A stretch of DNA of 64,000 nt from Cytophagales bacterium (GTDB lineage: Bacteria > Bacteroidota > Bacteroidia > Cytophagales > Cyclobacteriaceae): assembly GCA_020402945.1 (NCBI GenBank), contig JADBYQ010000060.1:55737-119736 (forward strand), read 5' to 3'. Of the stretch, positions 1-8,964 are shown in pieces. The notes beneath the pieces were generated by a model. The model was not told where the DNA came from, made no database searches, and saw only the letters and a list, made by a program, of their open reading frames with translations. The position numbers and the translations under genes were made by a program. Each line of letters begins with the position of its first letter. Within the stretch, counting starts at the first letter, position 1.

Positions 1-895
1 CCCCAGAGCTTGTTAAAAACAAATCTACTCTGGCAAAATCTTCACACGAAAGTGCCTGGTAGGCAAGCAAGGAGAGTGTTCTAATTTTTTCTTGTACAGC
101 TGCATCGAGCTTCGCGGGCACTTCGATGGACACCGCATTTCCATCTACGTATTTAGCATTGAAGTCGTAAAACTCATATTGTTTGCTGATGATAATTTCA
201 CCGGGCAACGAAGCTTGCGCAGGATCGTTACCTAGAATGGCGCATTCCACTTCTCTGCCCCGAACATACTTTTCCAATAACACGCACTCATCGTAGCGAA
301 AACCTTCGTCAATGGCTTTTGCGAAATCTTCTTTTGATTTTACTTTTGATACGCCAACTGACGAGCCCAGATTAGCAGATTTCACCATGAAAGGCAACCC
401 TAATTTTTCTTGCACTTTTTCAAATTGCAGATCTTCTTTTTCTAAGTAGTTAACTGCGATAAAATCCGCTACAGGAATCCCAGCTTCTTTCAGCATTCGC
501 TTCGTCACCAATTTACTCATTGACATGGAAGACCCCAGCACGCCAGTACCTATCATCGGGAGATCGATAGCCTTGATGAGTCCTTGTATACTTCCATCCT
601 CACCATCAGTTCCGTGCAGGACAGGAAAAATGATGTCCACGCTGATCTTCTTCCCGCTTTTGGTTTGAAAGGTAGGTGCCGAAGGATTGAGTGTGAGTGA
701 AAGTTCTTCGCCTGTCTCTATTTCTTTATGAACTGTCTCGGTCAGATACCAGATTCCTTTTGTGGAAATGCCAATCAGAAAAGGGTCGAATCGCTGTTTG
801 TCAATATATTGGAAAATGTTTCTGGCTGAGTTAATGGAAACGCCATGCTCCACTGACTTTCCTCCATATAAAATTGCAATTCTGGTCTTGTTCAT
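1..895 (-). CDS. ddl: D-alanine--D-alanine ligase, 3' end cut off by the window edge
   Basis: Makes the D-Ala-D-Ala dipeptide for peptidoglycan in the cytoplasm with ATP. The visible ~298 residues begin MNKTRIAILYGGKSVEHGVS, the usual N-terminal Ddl signature, and continue through LHGTDGEDGSIQGL, the MVKSANLGSSVGVSKV ATP-grasp segment and ARVDLFL near the cut. Roughly the last 30-60 residues, with the final metal-binding Asn/Glu, lie outside the window. A second in-frame ATG two codons upstream (to 901) is equally possible. The gene stands alone, with the protease gene downstream of 965 on the same strand. Identification is confident; completeness cannot be judged. Confidence 0.93.
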   Translation of the reverse strand, partial: MNKTRIAILYGGKSVEHGVSINSARNIFQYIDKQRFDPFLIGISTKGIWYLTETVHKEIETGEELSLTLNPSAPTFQTKSGKKISVDIIFPVLHGTDGEDGSIQGLIKAIDLPMIGTGVLGSSMSMSKLVTKRMLKEAGIPVADFIAVNYLEKEDLQFEKVQEKLGLPFMVKSANLGSSVGVSKVKSKEDFAKAIDEGFRYDECVLLEKYVRGREVECAILGNDPAQASLPGEIIISKQYEFYDFNAKYVDGNAVSIEVPAKLDAAVQEKIRTLSLLAYQALSCEDFARVDLFLTSSG

Positions 896-964
896 GGGCA
901 TAAAATTACTTCAAAGATGTTAAAGTATTTACCGGATATCAAGCAACGCCATTCACTAATTCGA

Positions 965-3103
965 CTAGTTGCTAACATATACTTTTCGCGCGCTAAGCTT
1001 GCCTGCCACTTGAAGGCGTATGATGTACACCCCGACCCCACGATTACTTAAATCTACCGTGTACGTTTGGTTGATTGTTTCTGGTAGGTTTTCTTCGACT
1101 ACGAGTTGGCCAATACTGTTGTAAATCTGTAAGCCAACGGTTTGTCGTTCTTCCAGATTGAATGTGATTTTAACGGGAGTGCCAGTACCGCCATATACAG
1201 CATAAGGACTTTCTACTTTCAGTTGAGTTGGACTGTTGTCGGCAAAAAAATCGATGTTGTCCAGGTATAAGTTATTGCCGTTTCCATTGACCGCCACAAA
1301 AGCAATTCGAACATTTGCTTGGCCTACATAATTTTGGAGGTTGATGAAATTATTTTTCCAATCTGACGAAAGCACAGGCTTCCATGAATCTTCAGAGTCT
1401 GTCACAGCCAGTTGACTGCCGATTTGGTCAAACAAAATATCAGTATAGGTAGCACCACAATCAGTAGAAGCCAGGACACGCAGTTTTTCGCAGCCATTTA
1501 TTCGCTTCGCGTAACTCTCGTCAAAGAATACACTTGCTTCCGTATTGTTTGTCAAGTCTAAGATCGGGCTCACCAGCCAAGAGTCTGCTCCTATAGTTGT
1601 GTTTGAGAATGAGTTGTAAGCTAGCGATTGCTGGTAGTTGGTACTCGCCTTTGCCCAGCTGGGTTGCTGTTGCTGACTGACAATCGTCCATTTTTGTAAA
1701 GAGTTGCTATCAAATCGTTCGCGCAACGGAATGGTTTCTCTTGTGTCATTAATGACAACCTGATAGACGTTGCTGTTATCTTGTACATTCTGATCGGCAA
1801 TTCCATTTGGGCTTAAGATATTTACGGTGAGTTGGTTTACCCCGTTCACAAGCCGGGGTTGGGTAACTTCGATAATAGTTTCAGCATTGGGTGCAAGTGC
1901 AAGACCAGAAAATGGTTGGAAACTTGTACCGCCACTACCCAATGAAACCGAACACGTCAACGAATTGACCGTGGTCGTTCCAACGTTTCTGATTCTTAAT
2001 TTAATAGAAGAATAGAGTGAACATGTGACGGGTGCAGGGCTTTCGAGTTTCACTAATTTTAGATCTGTCACGGGACTTGTCACTGTAGGGGGCAACGAGC
2101 CAATAGAATTGGGCAACTCTTTTCTCCGCGGGCTGTTCGCAGCAACAAAATTCATTCTGACTACCTGACCCTGCGTAAAAATATTCATGCATGCGTCATC
2201 GGTATAGTCAAGGTAGTTCTGGAACATTTTTGTGTTGCTGCAAGACGTCTGCGGATGAGCCGGGCACCCATTTGTAGAACTATTTTGAACAGGTGTGTCG
2301 TCCACATAGTCGGTGGCGGTAGAGCAGCTACTTACATCACCCCAAATATGGCGTAAACCAAAAAAATGCCCCATTTCGTGCGTAAGTGTTCTTCCTTTGT
2401 TATAGCGGCTGGATAAGTCAAAGGTACCTCCGTCTATCGAACCAAAATGTCGGTAGTTAACTACTATGCCATCCGTTAGCCTTTCTATTGGAGAGTCGGC
2501 TAAACCTGGAAGAGATGACACCGGGAATTGTGCATAGCCGAGGAAATCGGTTATTGAGCTGACCCACACATTTAAATACTGTTCTGCGGGCCAATAGCTT
2601 TGTGACTTGAGAAGAAAATCATCGTTGAATGACCACGAAGTTTTTGAACCTTGAACCCGAACGATTCCGGTAGTAGCAATCCCATTTGGATCTTGTTTAG
2701 CTAACACAAACTGAACGTCAAAACTACCTGCCACGGGTTGAAACAAACTGGGAGTGTTCATCTGGTCAGCATTTAGCCGATTGAAATCGTTGTTGAGTAC
2801 CGTCATTTGAGAAAGCACTTGCGCATCTGAAATATTGAGACCTGTGCCTACTGGTTCACCATTGTGGATGATATGTACGACCACCGGAATGGTAAGGGTT
2901 GTTTGGGTTCGTTCTGCGCGTTGCGAATTTTTCAATCGTTGATTTACGTGTTGTGACATCCATCGCTCAAAGCCATCCTCTGTTCTCTTTGGATTTTGGC
3001 GCTCGAGTTTTTTTTCATATTCCACTGTCCCACACCTTCCTTGCGCATAAGCAGACAGGGGTAACATGGCCATAAAAATTAGACAGAAGAAGCAAACGCG
3101 CAT
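965..3103 (-). CDS. Secreted M43-family (pappalysin-like) zinc metalloprotease with T9SS sorting tail
   Basis: A 712-residue secreted protease. Residues 1-20 form a signal peptide ending SAYAQ. The metzincin motif HEMGHFFGLRH lies at 242-252, with His242, His246 and His252 as zinc ligands and Glu243 catalytic. Cysteines downstream of the motif fit the M43 family. The middle (about 340-620) looks like a CARDB or immunoglobulin-like segment followed by a carbohydrate-binding-like domain. The last ~80 residues form a Por-secretion (type A) tail, with IYNSIGQLV and a terminal GVYIIRLQVAGK followed by RKVYVSN, which implies export by the type IX system and cell-surface anchoring or release. The substrate is unknown. 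The gene appears monocistronic. Confidence 0.9.
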   Translation of the reverse strand: MRVCFFCLIFMAMLPLSAYAQGRCGTVEYEKKLERQNPKRTEDGFERWMSQHVNQRLKNSQRAERTQTTLTIPVVVHIIHNGEPVGTGLNISDAQVLSQMTVLNNDFNRLNADQMNTPSLFQPVAGSFDVQFVLAKQDPNGIATTGIVRVQGSKTSWSFNDDFLLKSQSYWPAEQYLNVWVSSITDFLGYAQFPVSSLPGLADSPIERLTDGIVVNYRHFGSIDGGTFDLSSRYNKGRTLTHEMGHFFGLRHIWGDVSSCSTATDYVDDTPVQNSSTNGCPAHPQTSCSNTKMFQNYLDYTDDACMNIFTQGQVVRMNFVAANSPRRKELPNSIGSLPPTVTSPVTDLKLVKLESPAPVTCSLYSSIKLRIRNVGTTTVNSLTCSVSLGSGGTSFQPFSGLALAPNAETIIEVTQPRLVNGVNQLTVNILSPNGIADQNVQDNSNVYQVVINDTRETIPLRERFDSNSLQKWTIVSQQQQPSWAKASTNYQQSLAYNSFSNTTIGADSWLVSPILDLTNNTEASVFFDESYAKRINGCEKLRVLASTDCGATYTDILFDQIGSQLAVTDSEDSWKPVLSSDWKNNFINLQNYVGQANVRIAFVAVNGNGNNLYLDNIDFFADNSPTQLKVESPYAVYGGTGTPVKITFNLEERQTVGLQIYNSIGQLVVEENLPETINQTYTVDLSNRGVGVYIIRLQVAGKLSARKVYVSN

Positions 3104-3203
3104 AGCGGGAAAGTTAATCCATAACGATGGAATATCCTTTAGAATACAGTGAACGAGGAAAGTTTATTGCCCTTTTAATGGGAGGGAAACGGGCTGAGTA
3201 ACC

Positions 3204-3476
3204 TCACAGGGGGATCAGATTAACGACTTCAATCAGTCGGATTTCAGGAACAGATTTTCTAACTGCTTCTTCGACCCCGGCTTTGAACGTCATCGTAGAC
3301 ATTTTGCAACTACCACAGTTGCCGGTAAATTCCAGCTTGAGAACGTGATCGTGACTGATATCTAAGACCTTCACATTGCCACCGTCTGCCAACAAGTAGG
3401 GTCTAATGGAGTCAAGTGAAGCTTCAACGCGTTCGCTCAATTCCTCATGTTTCGATTTTTTCAACACGCTTGTCAT
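3204..3476 (-). CDS. NifU C-terminal-domain Fe-S scaffold protein
   Basis: A 90-residue protein consisting of a single NifU C-terminal (Nfu) domain. It has the conserved LLADGGNVKVL segment and the cluster-binding CxxC as NCGSCKMS, followed by TFKAGVEEAVRKSVPEI. Nfu proteins carry a 4Fe-4S cluster on this Cys pair and hand it to client enzymes. The start codon overlaps the stop codon of the upstream Mrp ATPase gene as ATGA (3473-3476), so the two are translationally coupled. That pairing of an Fe-S carrier ATPase with an Nfu scaffold supports a role in cluster assembly. Confidence 0.92.
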   Translation of the reverse strand: MTSVLKKSKHEELSERVEASLDSIRPYLLADGGNVKVLDISHDHVLKLEFTGNCGSCKMSTMTFKAGVEEAVRKSVPEIRLIEVVNLIPL

Positions 3477-4567
3477 ACAGTTAATTCTACTTTTTTGGTA
3501 GTGTCAAAGGTAGCATTTCGAATGGCAACTTGGCGAGCCAAACTTTCGGCCAAGTGAGTAAAAGCCAACGCAGCAGTGCCTCCCTTCATTACCGCTGGCA
3601 AGCCACTATCACCGCTTTCGCGGATGGATTGCACCAACGGAATCTGACCAAGGAAAGGTACGTTGAACTTTTCGGCCAGGTTTTTCCCACCGTCTTTTCC
3701 AAATATAAAGTACTTATTGTCAGGAAGTTCTTCCGGTGTGAAATAGGCCATGTTTTCAATTACCCCCAATACAGGAACATTGATGGAAGGTTGTTTGAAC
3801 ATTGCCAGTCCTTTCACCGCATCCGCCAAGGCCACTTTTTGTGGTGTCGTAACAATGATGGCCCCCGTTACCGGAACCGTTTGGACAAGAGTCAGGTGAA
3901 TATCGCTGGTGCCTGGCGGTAAATCGATTAACAAGTAGTCTAAGTCGCCCCAAATCGTGTCGCCAATAAACTGTTTGAGCGCAGAACTCGCCATCGGTCC
4001 ACGCCAAACCACGGCACTCTCAGGTGGGGCAAGAAATCCAATGGACATCAATTTCACTCCATATTGTTCCAATGGCATAATCAAATTCTTGCCGTTGACC
4101 ACTTTTACTTCGGGTTGCTCGCGTTCGCAGTTAAACATGACAGGGATGGAGGGCCCAAAAATGTCGGCATCAATCAAACCTACCTTGGCTCCCGATAGCG
4201 CCAAAGCAACGGCCAGATTTGTTGTTACGGTTGATTTGCCCACGCCACCTTTTCCGGAGGCAATAGCAATAATATTTTTTACACCAGGTAGCAGGGGAGC
4301 ATTATCCCGTAAAGTGGTCACTGAGGAAGTCATTAAAATATTAATGGCTACTTTATCCCCAACCACTTTTTTAACGGCTTCAAGGCAGTCGTTTTTTATT
4401 TTTTCTTTTAACGGGCAAGCTGGAGTGGTTAGGACTACCGTGAAACTCACTTTTTCATCTGACACGACTATGTCTTTGACCATGTTCAACGAAACCAAAT
4501 CTTTTTTTAGGTCGGGGTCGTTGACAGTAGAAAGCACTTGTAAAATGGCTGAATTCGTAATACTCAT
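3473..4567 (-). CDS. mrp: Mrp/NBP35-type Fe-S cluster carrier ATPase
   Basis: A cytoplasmic P-loop ATPase of 364 residues thought to carry and deliver Fe-S clusters. An N-terminal MIP18-like (DUF59) domain covers about residues 1-85 (LSTVNDPDLKKDLVSLNMV). The ATPase domain has the deviant Walker A GKGGVGKSTVTTNL, then DADIFGPSIP and LIDLPPGTSD. The C-terminal CxxC of many Mrp proteins is absent: the region after IENMAYFTP reads EELPDNKYFIFG, which I believe is usual in Bacteroidota. The frame stays open upstream to 5140, but that part is antisense to the DUF5618 gene. I place the start at MSITNSAILQVL, where homology begins. The gene overlaps the NifU-like gene by 4 bases. Confidence 0.93.
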   Translation of the reverse strand: MSITNSAILQVLSTVNDPDLKKDLVSLNMVKDIVVSDEKVSFTVVLTTPACPLKEKIKNDCLEAVKKVVGDKVAINILMTSSVTTLRDNAPLLPGVKNIIAIASGKGGVGKSTVTTNLAVALALSGAKVGLIDADIFGPSIPVMFNCEREQPEVKVVNGKNLIMPLEQYGVKLMSIGFLAPPESAVVWRGPMASSALKQFIGDTIWGDLDYLLIDLPPGTSDIHLTLVQTVPVTGAIIVTTPQKVALADAVKGLAMFKQPSINVPVLGVIENMAYFTPEELPDNKYFIFGKDGGKNLAEKFNVPFLGQIPLVQSIRESGDSGLPAVMKGGTAALAFTHLAESLARQVAIRNATFDTTKKVELTV

Positions 4568-4679
4568 GGCGATACAACTATAAACTATAAACCGAAAATT
4601 GGTTTGCAAGTTAGAAAGAAAGCGGTTAGCCGGCAGGCGAGACCAACACTTTTTGACTAAAAATTTGATTACTAAAAGG

Positions 4680-4687
4680 TATCTTTG
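4680..4687 (+). promoter_or_regulatory. Candidate -7 box of a Bacteroidota promoter
   Basis: TATCTTTG matches the Bacteroidota consensus TAnnTTTG. TTTG stretches upstream at 4652-4655 and 4664-4667 could serve as the -33 element, though neither spacing is ideal. The box is 24 bases before the ATG at 4712 and would drive the DUF5618-dnaG pair. Because the TTG at 4685 falls inside this box, it argues against a TTG start for the DUF5618 gene. Confidence 0.45.
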
Positions 4688-4711
4688 CAAGAACATCCAA
4701 AAGGAAAAACC

Positions 4712-5152
4712 ATGTCCACTAAAGAGCGACAAAACCGTTACCGTGAAGCAGTGAGATACATTTCTAATGCTTCTGAGATCCTTCGCACCAAAGCACAAAA
4801 AATGGATAAATATTATCAGGATGATAAATATGTAAGGATGGCTTGTGCCACTGCCTATAACGGTGTGCTTTTGGCTGCCGATACCTATCTGGAAATGAAG
4901 GGAAAGGCCATTGAAAAGAAAAAGGGAGCGAGAGTAAGTGTGGACGATTATAGAACGCGCCTCGCAAAGATTGACAAGTCTATGCTGCGTACTTTTAATA
5001 CCGCCTACGAGATTCTCCATTTGGTTGGTTATTATGAGGGTGAAACAAATTACAGTGTCATCAGAGCTGGTATCGATTCGGCTATTGACGTGATCAACCA
5101 AATCAAACCCGCTGGAGAGGCCGACCTTCAACTCAATCAACTCCCTTCTTGA
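4712..5152 (+). CDS. DUF5618-family protein
   Basis: A 146-residue, helical, soluble protein beginning MSTKERQNRYREAVRYISNA. It resembles the Bacteroidota-specific DUF5618 family, whose function I do not know. Features are KMDKYYQDDKYVRMAC and YNGVLLAADTYLEMKGK, typical of a small four-helix (HEPN-like) fold, but I see no RxxxxH catalytic motif to support an RNase role. The start is taken at ATG 4712 because the upstream in-frame TTG at 4685 lies in a promoter box. The stop codon overlaps the start of dnaG as TTGA, so it is likely cotranscribed with the primase gene. Confidence 0.75.
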   Translation: MSTKERQNRYREAVRYISNASEILRTKAQKMDKYYQDDKYVRMACATAYNGVLLAADTYLEMKGKAIEKKKGARVSVDDYRTRLAKIDKSMLRTFNTAYEILHLVGYYEGETNYSVIRAGIDSAIDVINQIKPAGEADLQLNQLPS

Positions 5153-7083
5153 TCACTCGCGACACCATTGAAGATGTTAAAAACCGCATCGATATTGTAG
5201 ATGTGATTAGTGACTTTATCACGCTTAAGAAGTCCGGTGCGAATTACAAGGCGCTTAGTCCATTCGCCAACGAAAAGACACCATCTTTTTTTGTGGTACC
5301 GGCAAAAGGGATTTTTAAAGACTTTAGCAGCGGAAAAGGAGGGGACGCTTTTTCGTTTGTGATGGAGCACGAAAAGCTAAGCTATGCCGAAGCCATCCGC
5401 TACCTGGCAAAAAAGTATGGAGTTGAAATCAAAGAAGATAAACTAAGTGACGAGGGAAAGGCCGAGCAAAGTGAGCGCGAAGGTCTTTACATACTCATGA
5501 ACTTTGCCAAAGAGTATTATAAAAATATTCTTCACTCCCATGACGAAGGCAAGGGCATAGGACTTAGCTATTTTCGCGAACGAGGTTTTACGGATCGCAC
5601 GATCGAAAAATTTGAATTAGGTTTCGCTTTAGAAGGGTGGGAGCATTTCAGTAAAGAAGCCATTGCAAAAGGCTACAATAAGGAACTACTGGAAAAAACC
5701 GGTTTGGTCGTTAAGAAAGAAGATAACCCTGACGGAACAATAAGAACTTATGATCGATTTCGCGGTCGCGTAATTTTCCCAGTTCACAATATTTCGGGGA
5801 AAGTGATTGCATTTGGTGCCCGCATGATGGGCAAGGAAAAGAATCAACCCAAATACATCAATTCACCTGAGACAGACATTTATCACAAGAGTGATGTGTT
5901 GTACGGTTTGTATCAGGGGAAGAACGCCATTCGCCAACAAGATGTTTGTTACTTGGTCGAGGGGTACACCGATGTGATTTCAATGCATCAATCCGATGTG
6001 GAAAATGTGGTGGCATCCTCGGGTACAGCACTTACTGAAAACCAAATCAAACTGATCCATCGTTTCACGGAGAACGTAACCGTTTTGTTTGATGGCGACT
6101 CGGCAGGTATCAAGGCTGCTCTGCGAGGCATCGACATGATTTTAAAAGGTGGCCTCAACGTTCGTGTAGTTTTATTCCCCGATGGTGAGGATCCCGATAG
6201 CTATTCGCGCAAAGTAGGAACCACGGAGTTTCAAAAATTCCTGAAGGCGAACCAGCGTGATTTCGTTTCATTCAAAATTGATATCATTTCTAAGGATGTT
6301 GATAATGACCCAATTAAGCAAGGCCAAGCTGTAATTGAAATAGTAACTAGTCTAGCAAGTATTCCAGACGAAGGAAAGCGATCGCCATATTATGAGTTAG
6401 CTGCTAAGAAACTGGGAGTCAAAGCAGAAGTAATAATTGGTGAGACAAATAAGATTAGAGTAAAGGCGGAAAAAAATCTATCAAAGGAGGCTTACCAAGA
6501 GGAATTCAAAAACCTTCCCAAGGAGTTAATTGATGATCGAATTTTTGTCACTACTGATTCGCAGATATATTTTCAAGAAAGAGAGACTATTCGATTGCTT
6601 CTAAACTATGCAAATAACCAATTGGAGAATCAGAAACTTTCTGATTTTATTCTACATGAGTTAGATGATGTAGTTTTTAAAAATGTAACATTTAATAAAA
6701 TATATTCCGTATTTAAGGAAGGAATAGCAAATGGGGAAATACTCGATAATCAATTTTTTCTGCGCAATGATGACAATGATGTGAAGAGAGTCGTCACCGA
6801 TTTGATTACCCCTAGGTACGAGACTAGTCAGCATTGGGGCGATAAATTCCATATTTATTTCTCAAAAGAGGCAGATATATTGAACGAAATGGCGTTGACC
6901 AATGTCTTGCGGTTAAAGTTTAGAGTTGTTCAGAAAATGATGGAAGATAATTTGCAATTGGTGAAGCAGGCCGAGTTATCCGATGATTTGGATCTGTTGG
7001 ATAAATCGCTGGAAACACAAACGGGACTAAAAAAAGCGGAAACAGAACTAGCTGGCCTTTTAGGCATAGTGGTAGCGAAATAA
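5149..7083 (+). CDS. dnaG: DNA primase DnaG lacking the CHC2 zinc ligands
   Basis: Synthesises RNA primers at the replication fork. The 644 residues give an N-terminal CHC2-like domain (1-95), a Toprim catalytic domain and a C-terminal helicase-binding region. Toprim residues are intact: Glu271 in LVEGYTD and Asp315/Asp317 in LFDGDSAG. The four zinc ligands of the N-terminal domain are all missing: where E. coli has CPFH and CFGC this protein has SPFA (37-40) and DFSS (58-61), while the surrounding NEKTPSF and GKGGDAFSFVMEH are well conserved. The start is TTG at 5149, overlapping the previous stop as TTGA; homology begins at once, so no later start fits. Codon use becomes visibly more AT-rich after about 6.3 kb. 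Confidence 0.95.
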   Translation: MITRDTIEDVKNRIDIVDVISDFITLKKSGANYKALSPFANEKTPSFFVVPAKGIFKDFSSGKGGDAFSFVMEHEKLSYAEAIRYLAKKYGVEIKEDKLSDEGKAEQSEREGLYILMNFAKEYYKNILHSHDEGKGIGLSYFRERGFTDRTIEKFELGFALEGWEHFSKEAIAKGYNKELLEKTGLVVKKEDNPDGTIRTYDRFRGRVIFPVHNISGKVIAFGARMMGKEKNQPKYINSPETDIYHKSDVLYGLYQGKNAIRQQDVCYLVEGYTDVISMHQSDVENVVASSGTALTENQIKLIHRFTENVTVLFDGDSAGIKAALRGIDMILKGGLNVRVVLFPDGEDPDSYSRKVGTTEFQKFLKANQRDFVSFKIDIISKDVDNDPIKQGQAVIEIVTSLASIPDEGKRSPYYELAAKKLGVKAEVIIGETNKIRVKAEKNLSKEAYQEEFKNLPKELIDDRIFVTTDSQIYFQERETIRLLLNYANNQLENQKLSDFILHELDDVVFKNVTFNKIYSVFKEGIANGEILDNQFFLRNDDNDVKRVVTDLITPRYETSQHWGDKFHIYFSKEADILNEMALTNVLRLKFRVVQKMMEDNLQLVKQAELSDDLDLLDKSLETQTGLKKAETELAGLLGIVVAK

Positions 7084-7136
7084 CGGAACTCTTGGTTGGA
7101 AAGATTGTTAATAATAGGTACGGAAAGTAGAAACGA

Positions 7137-8354
7137 ATGAGCGATAAAGTTAAAATTAACACCATTGAAGAGGCCATTGAGGAAATCAAAAATGGCAAAG
7201 TAATCATTGTGGTTGATGATGAAGACCGTGAGAATGAAGGTGACTTCATTTGTGCAGCCGAATCGATCACACCAGAAATTGTAAACTTCATGGCGACACA
7301 CGGCCGAGGTTTGATTTGTGCCTCGCTAAGCGAAGAGCGGTGCGAAGAATTGGGTCTTGAGTTAATGGTCGGAAAAAATACGGCCGTTTATGAAACAAAC
7401 TTCACCGTTTCTGTTGATCTAATTGGCCATGGTTGTACCACGGGAATTTCTGCCCACGATCGTTTCAAAACAATCAAGGCATTAGTAGATCCGGAAACAA
7501 AACCTGAAGAGCTGGGTAAACCCGGACACATCTTTCCGCTCAAAGCAAAGAAAGAAGGTGTGCTGAGAAGAGCAGGTCATACGGAGGCGTCCATTGATTT
7601 TGCGAGGTTAGCCGGATTTAGATCGGCCGGTGTCTTGGTGGAGATCTTGAATGAAGACGGGTCGATGGCTCGATTGCCTGAATTGCAAAAAGTGGCTGAA
7701 CGATTTAACTTAAAATTGGTAACCATCAAGGATCTCATTGCGTACCGGATGAAGATGGAGAGCCAGGTGAAAAGACAAGTAGACGTAAACTTGCCAACCA
7801 TGTTGGGCGATTTTAAGTTGGCAGCATTTGAACAGTTAAATACGCACGAGGTCCACATGGCATTAATTAAAGGAACATGGGAGAAGGATGAACCTGTGAT
7901 GGTTCGTGTTCATTCTTCTTGCGTCACGGGAGATATTTTTGGTTCCTGCCGTTGCGACTGCGGCCCCCAATTGCATAGCGCCATGCGGATGGTTGAGCGG
8001 GAAGGAAAAGGAGTGGTGCTATATATGAAACAAGAAGGCAGAGGAATTGGATTGCTGAACAAGTTGAAAGCCTACAAACTACAAGAAGAAGGCCTCGATA
8101 CCGTGGAAGCAAATTTGCAGTTGGGTTTTGATATGGATAATCGCGACTATGGTATTGGTGCTCAAATCCTACACGATTTAGGCATTCGCAAAATTCGATT
8201 GATTACAAATAATCCAAAGAAGCGCGTTGGATTGATGGGTTATGGGCTAGAGATCGTGGAAAACATTGCCATCGAAATAGTACCCAATCAACACAACGAA
8301 AAATATTTGCAAACGAAACGAGACAAACTCGGTCATGATATTCTAAAAAAATAA
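7137..8354 (+). CDS. ribBA: Bifunctional RibBA: DHBP synthase / GTP cyclohydrolase II
   Basis: Catalyses the two entry reactions of riboflavin synthesis. The N-terminal half (about 1-205) is 3,4-dihydroxy-2-butanone-4-phosphate synthase, with [16 protein letters not shown] and [10 protein letters not shown] plus [17 protein letters not shown]. The C-terminal half (about 210-405) is GTP cyclohydrolase II, with the zinc site in [20 protein letters not shown] and the catalytic [12 protein letters not shown]. Both halves appear complete at 405 residues, the usual fusion length. The stop TAA overlaps the ATG of the next gene by one base, so the downstream secreted protein is coupled to it. I see no FMN riboswitch upstream. 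Confidence 0.96.
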   Translation: MSDKVKINTIEEAIEEIKNGKVIIVVDDEDRENEGDFICAAESITPEIVNFMATHGRGLICASLSEERCEELGLELMVGKNTAVYETNFTVSVDLIGHGCTTGISAHDRFKTIKALVDPETKPEELGKPGHIFPLKAKKEGVLRRAGHTEASIDFARLAGFRSAGVLVEILNEDGSMARLPELQKVAERFNLKLVTIKDLIAYRMKMESQVKRQVDVNLPTMLGDFKLAAFEQLNTHEVHMALIKGTWEKDEPVMVRVHSSCVTGDIFGSCRCDCGPQLHSAMRMVEREGKGVVLYMKQEGRGIGLLNKLKAYKLQEEGLDTVEANLQLGFDMDNRDYGIGAQILHDLGIRKIRLITNNPKKRVGLMGYGLEIVENIAIEIVPNQHNEKYLQTKRDKLGHDILKK

Positions 8355-8962
8355 TGAAGCGGTATATTTTTTTCATTTGTTTCATCATCTCTTTCGCTGC
8401 AGCTGCTCAACAGTATGCGTTTGAGCTTTGGCATGAAGGCAAAGTCGTATTAGAAACCAGCGACACCATTAAGGGGTTGCTGAAATATGATATACAGAAT
8501 GATTTCATACAGGTAAAAAAGCAAAATAAGCTGGAGAGCTTTACTGCACGAAAAGTGTTGGCATTCGAAATTTTTGATGCTTCAGTCAAACGATATCGTC
8601 AATTTTATTCTCTTCCTTATTCGCAGAACAATACCTACAAAACACCTATATTTTTCGAGCTTCTCTGTGAAGGTAAGCTCACTGTACTAGCTCGTGAAAA
8701 ACTGGAATATAAAACGGTGTCGTCTCCATTCTATTACTATGGAACTTATAGCACGCTGGTTTTAATCAATCAATATTACCTTCTCAAACCGAATGGTTCA
8801 ATTGAAGATTTTGTTGGCAGGAAATCAGATTGGTTAGCGGCTATGGAGAATAAAGAGTCTGAAATAAAGGAATATGCTAAAGTGAATCGATTGGATTTTG
8901 ATGATAAGTATGAATTGATTCGGATAGTGGACTATTACAATTCTTTGTTTTTAAAAAAGTAA
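8354..8962 (+). CDS. Hypothetical secreted protein
   Basis: 202 residues that I do not recognise as a named family. Residues 1-18 ([18 protein letters not shown]) are a signal peptide, probably cut after AAA or AQQ. The mature part is mixed alpha/beta, rich in aromatic residues (KYDIQNDFIQV, PFYYYGTYSTL), with no evident catalytic motif, Cys pair or sorting tail. It lies in a tight cluster with ribBA (1-base overlap) and surE (2-base gap). This suggests cotranscription rather than a shared pathway. A periplasmic or outer-membrane-associated role is inferred only from the signal peptide. Confidence 0.75.
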   Translation: MKRYIFFICFIISFAAAAQQYAFELWHEGKVVLETSDTIKGLLKYDIQNDFIQVKKQNKLESFTARKVLAFEIFDASVKRYRQFYSLPYSQNNTYKTPIFFELLCEGKLTVLAREKLEYKTVSSPFYYYGTYSTLVLINQYYLLKPNGSIEDFVGRKSDWLAAMENKESEIKEYAKVNRLDFDDKYELIRIVDYYNSLFLKK

Positions 8963-8964
8963 TT

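Noticed and set aside
4568..5140. N-terminal extension of the Mrp ATPase frame (to 555 residues)
   Set aside because: The extension is antisense to the DUF5618 gene and start of dnaG; Mrp homology begins at MSITNSAILQ (4567).
6920..7301. Two minus-strand frames of 123 residues across the dnaG-ribBA junction
   Set aside because: Both are antisense to well-supported coding sequence and have no recognisable domains.
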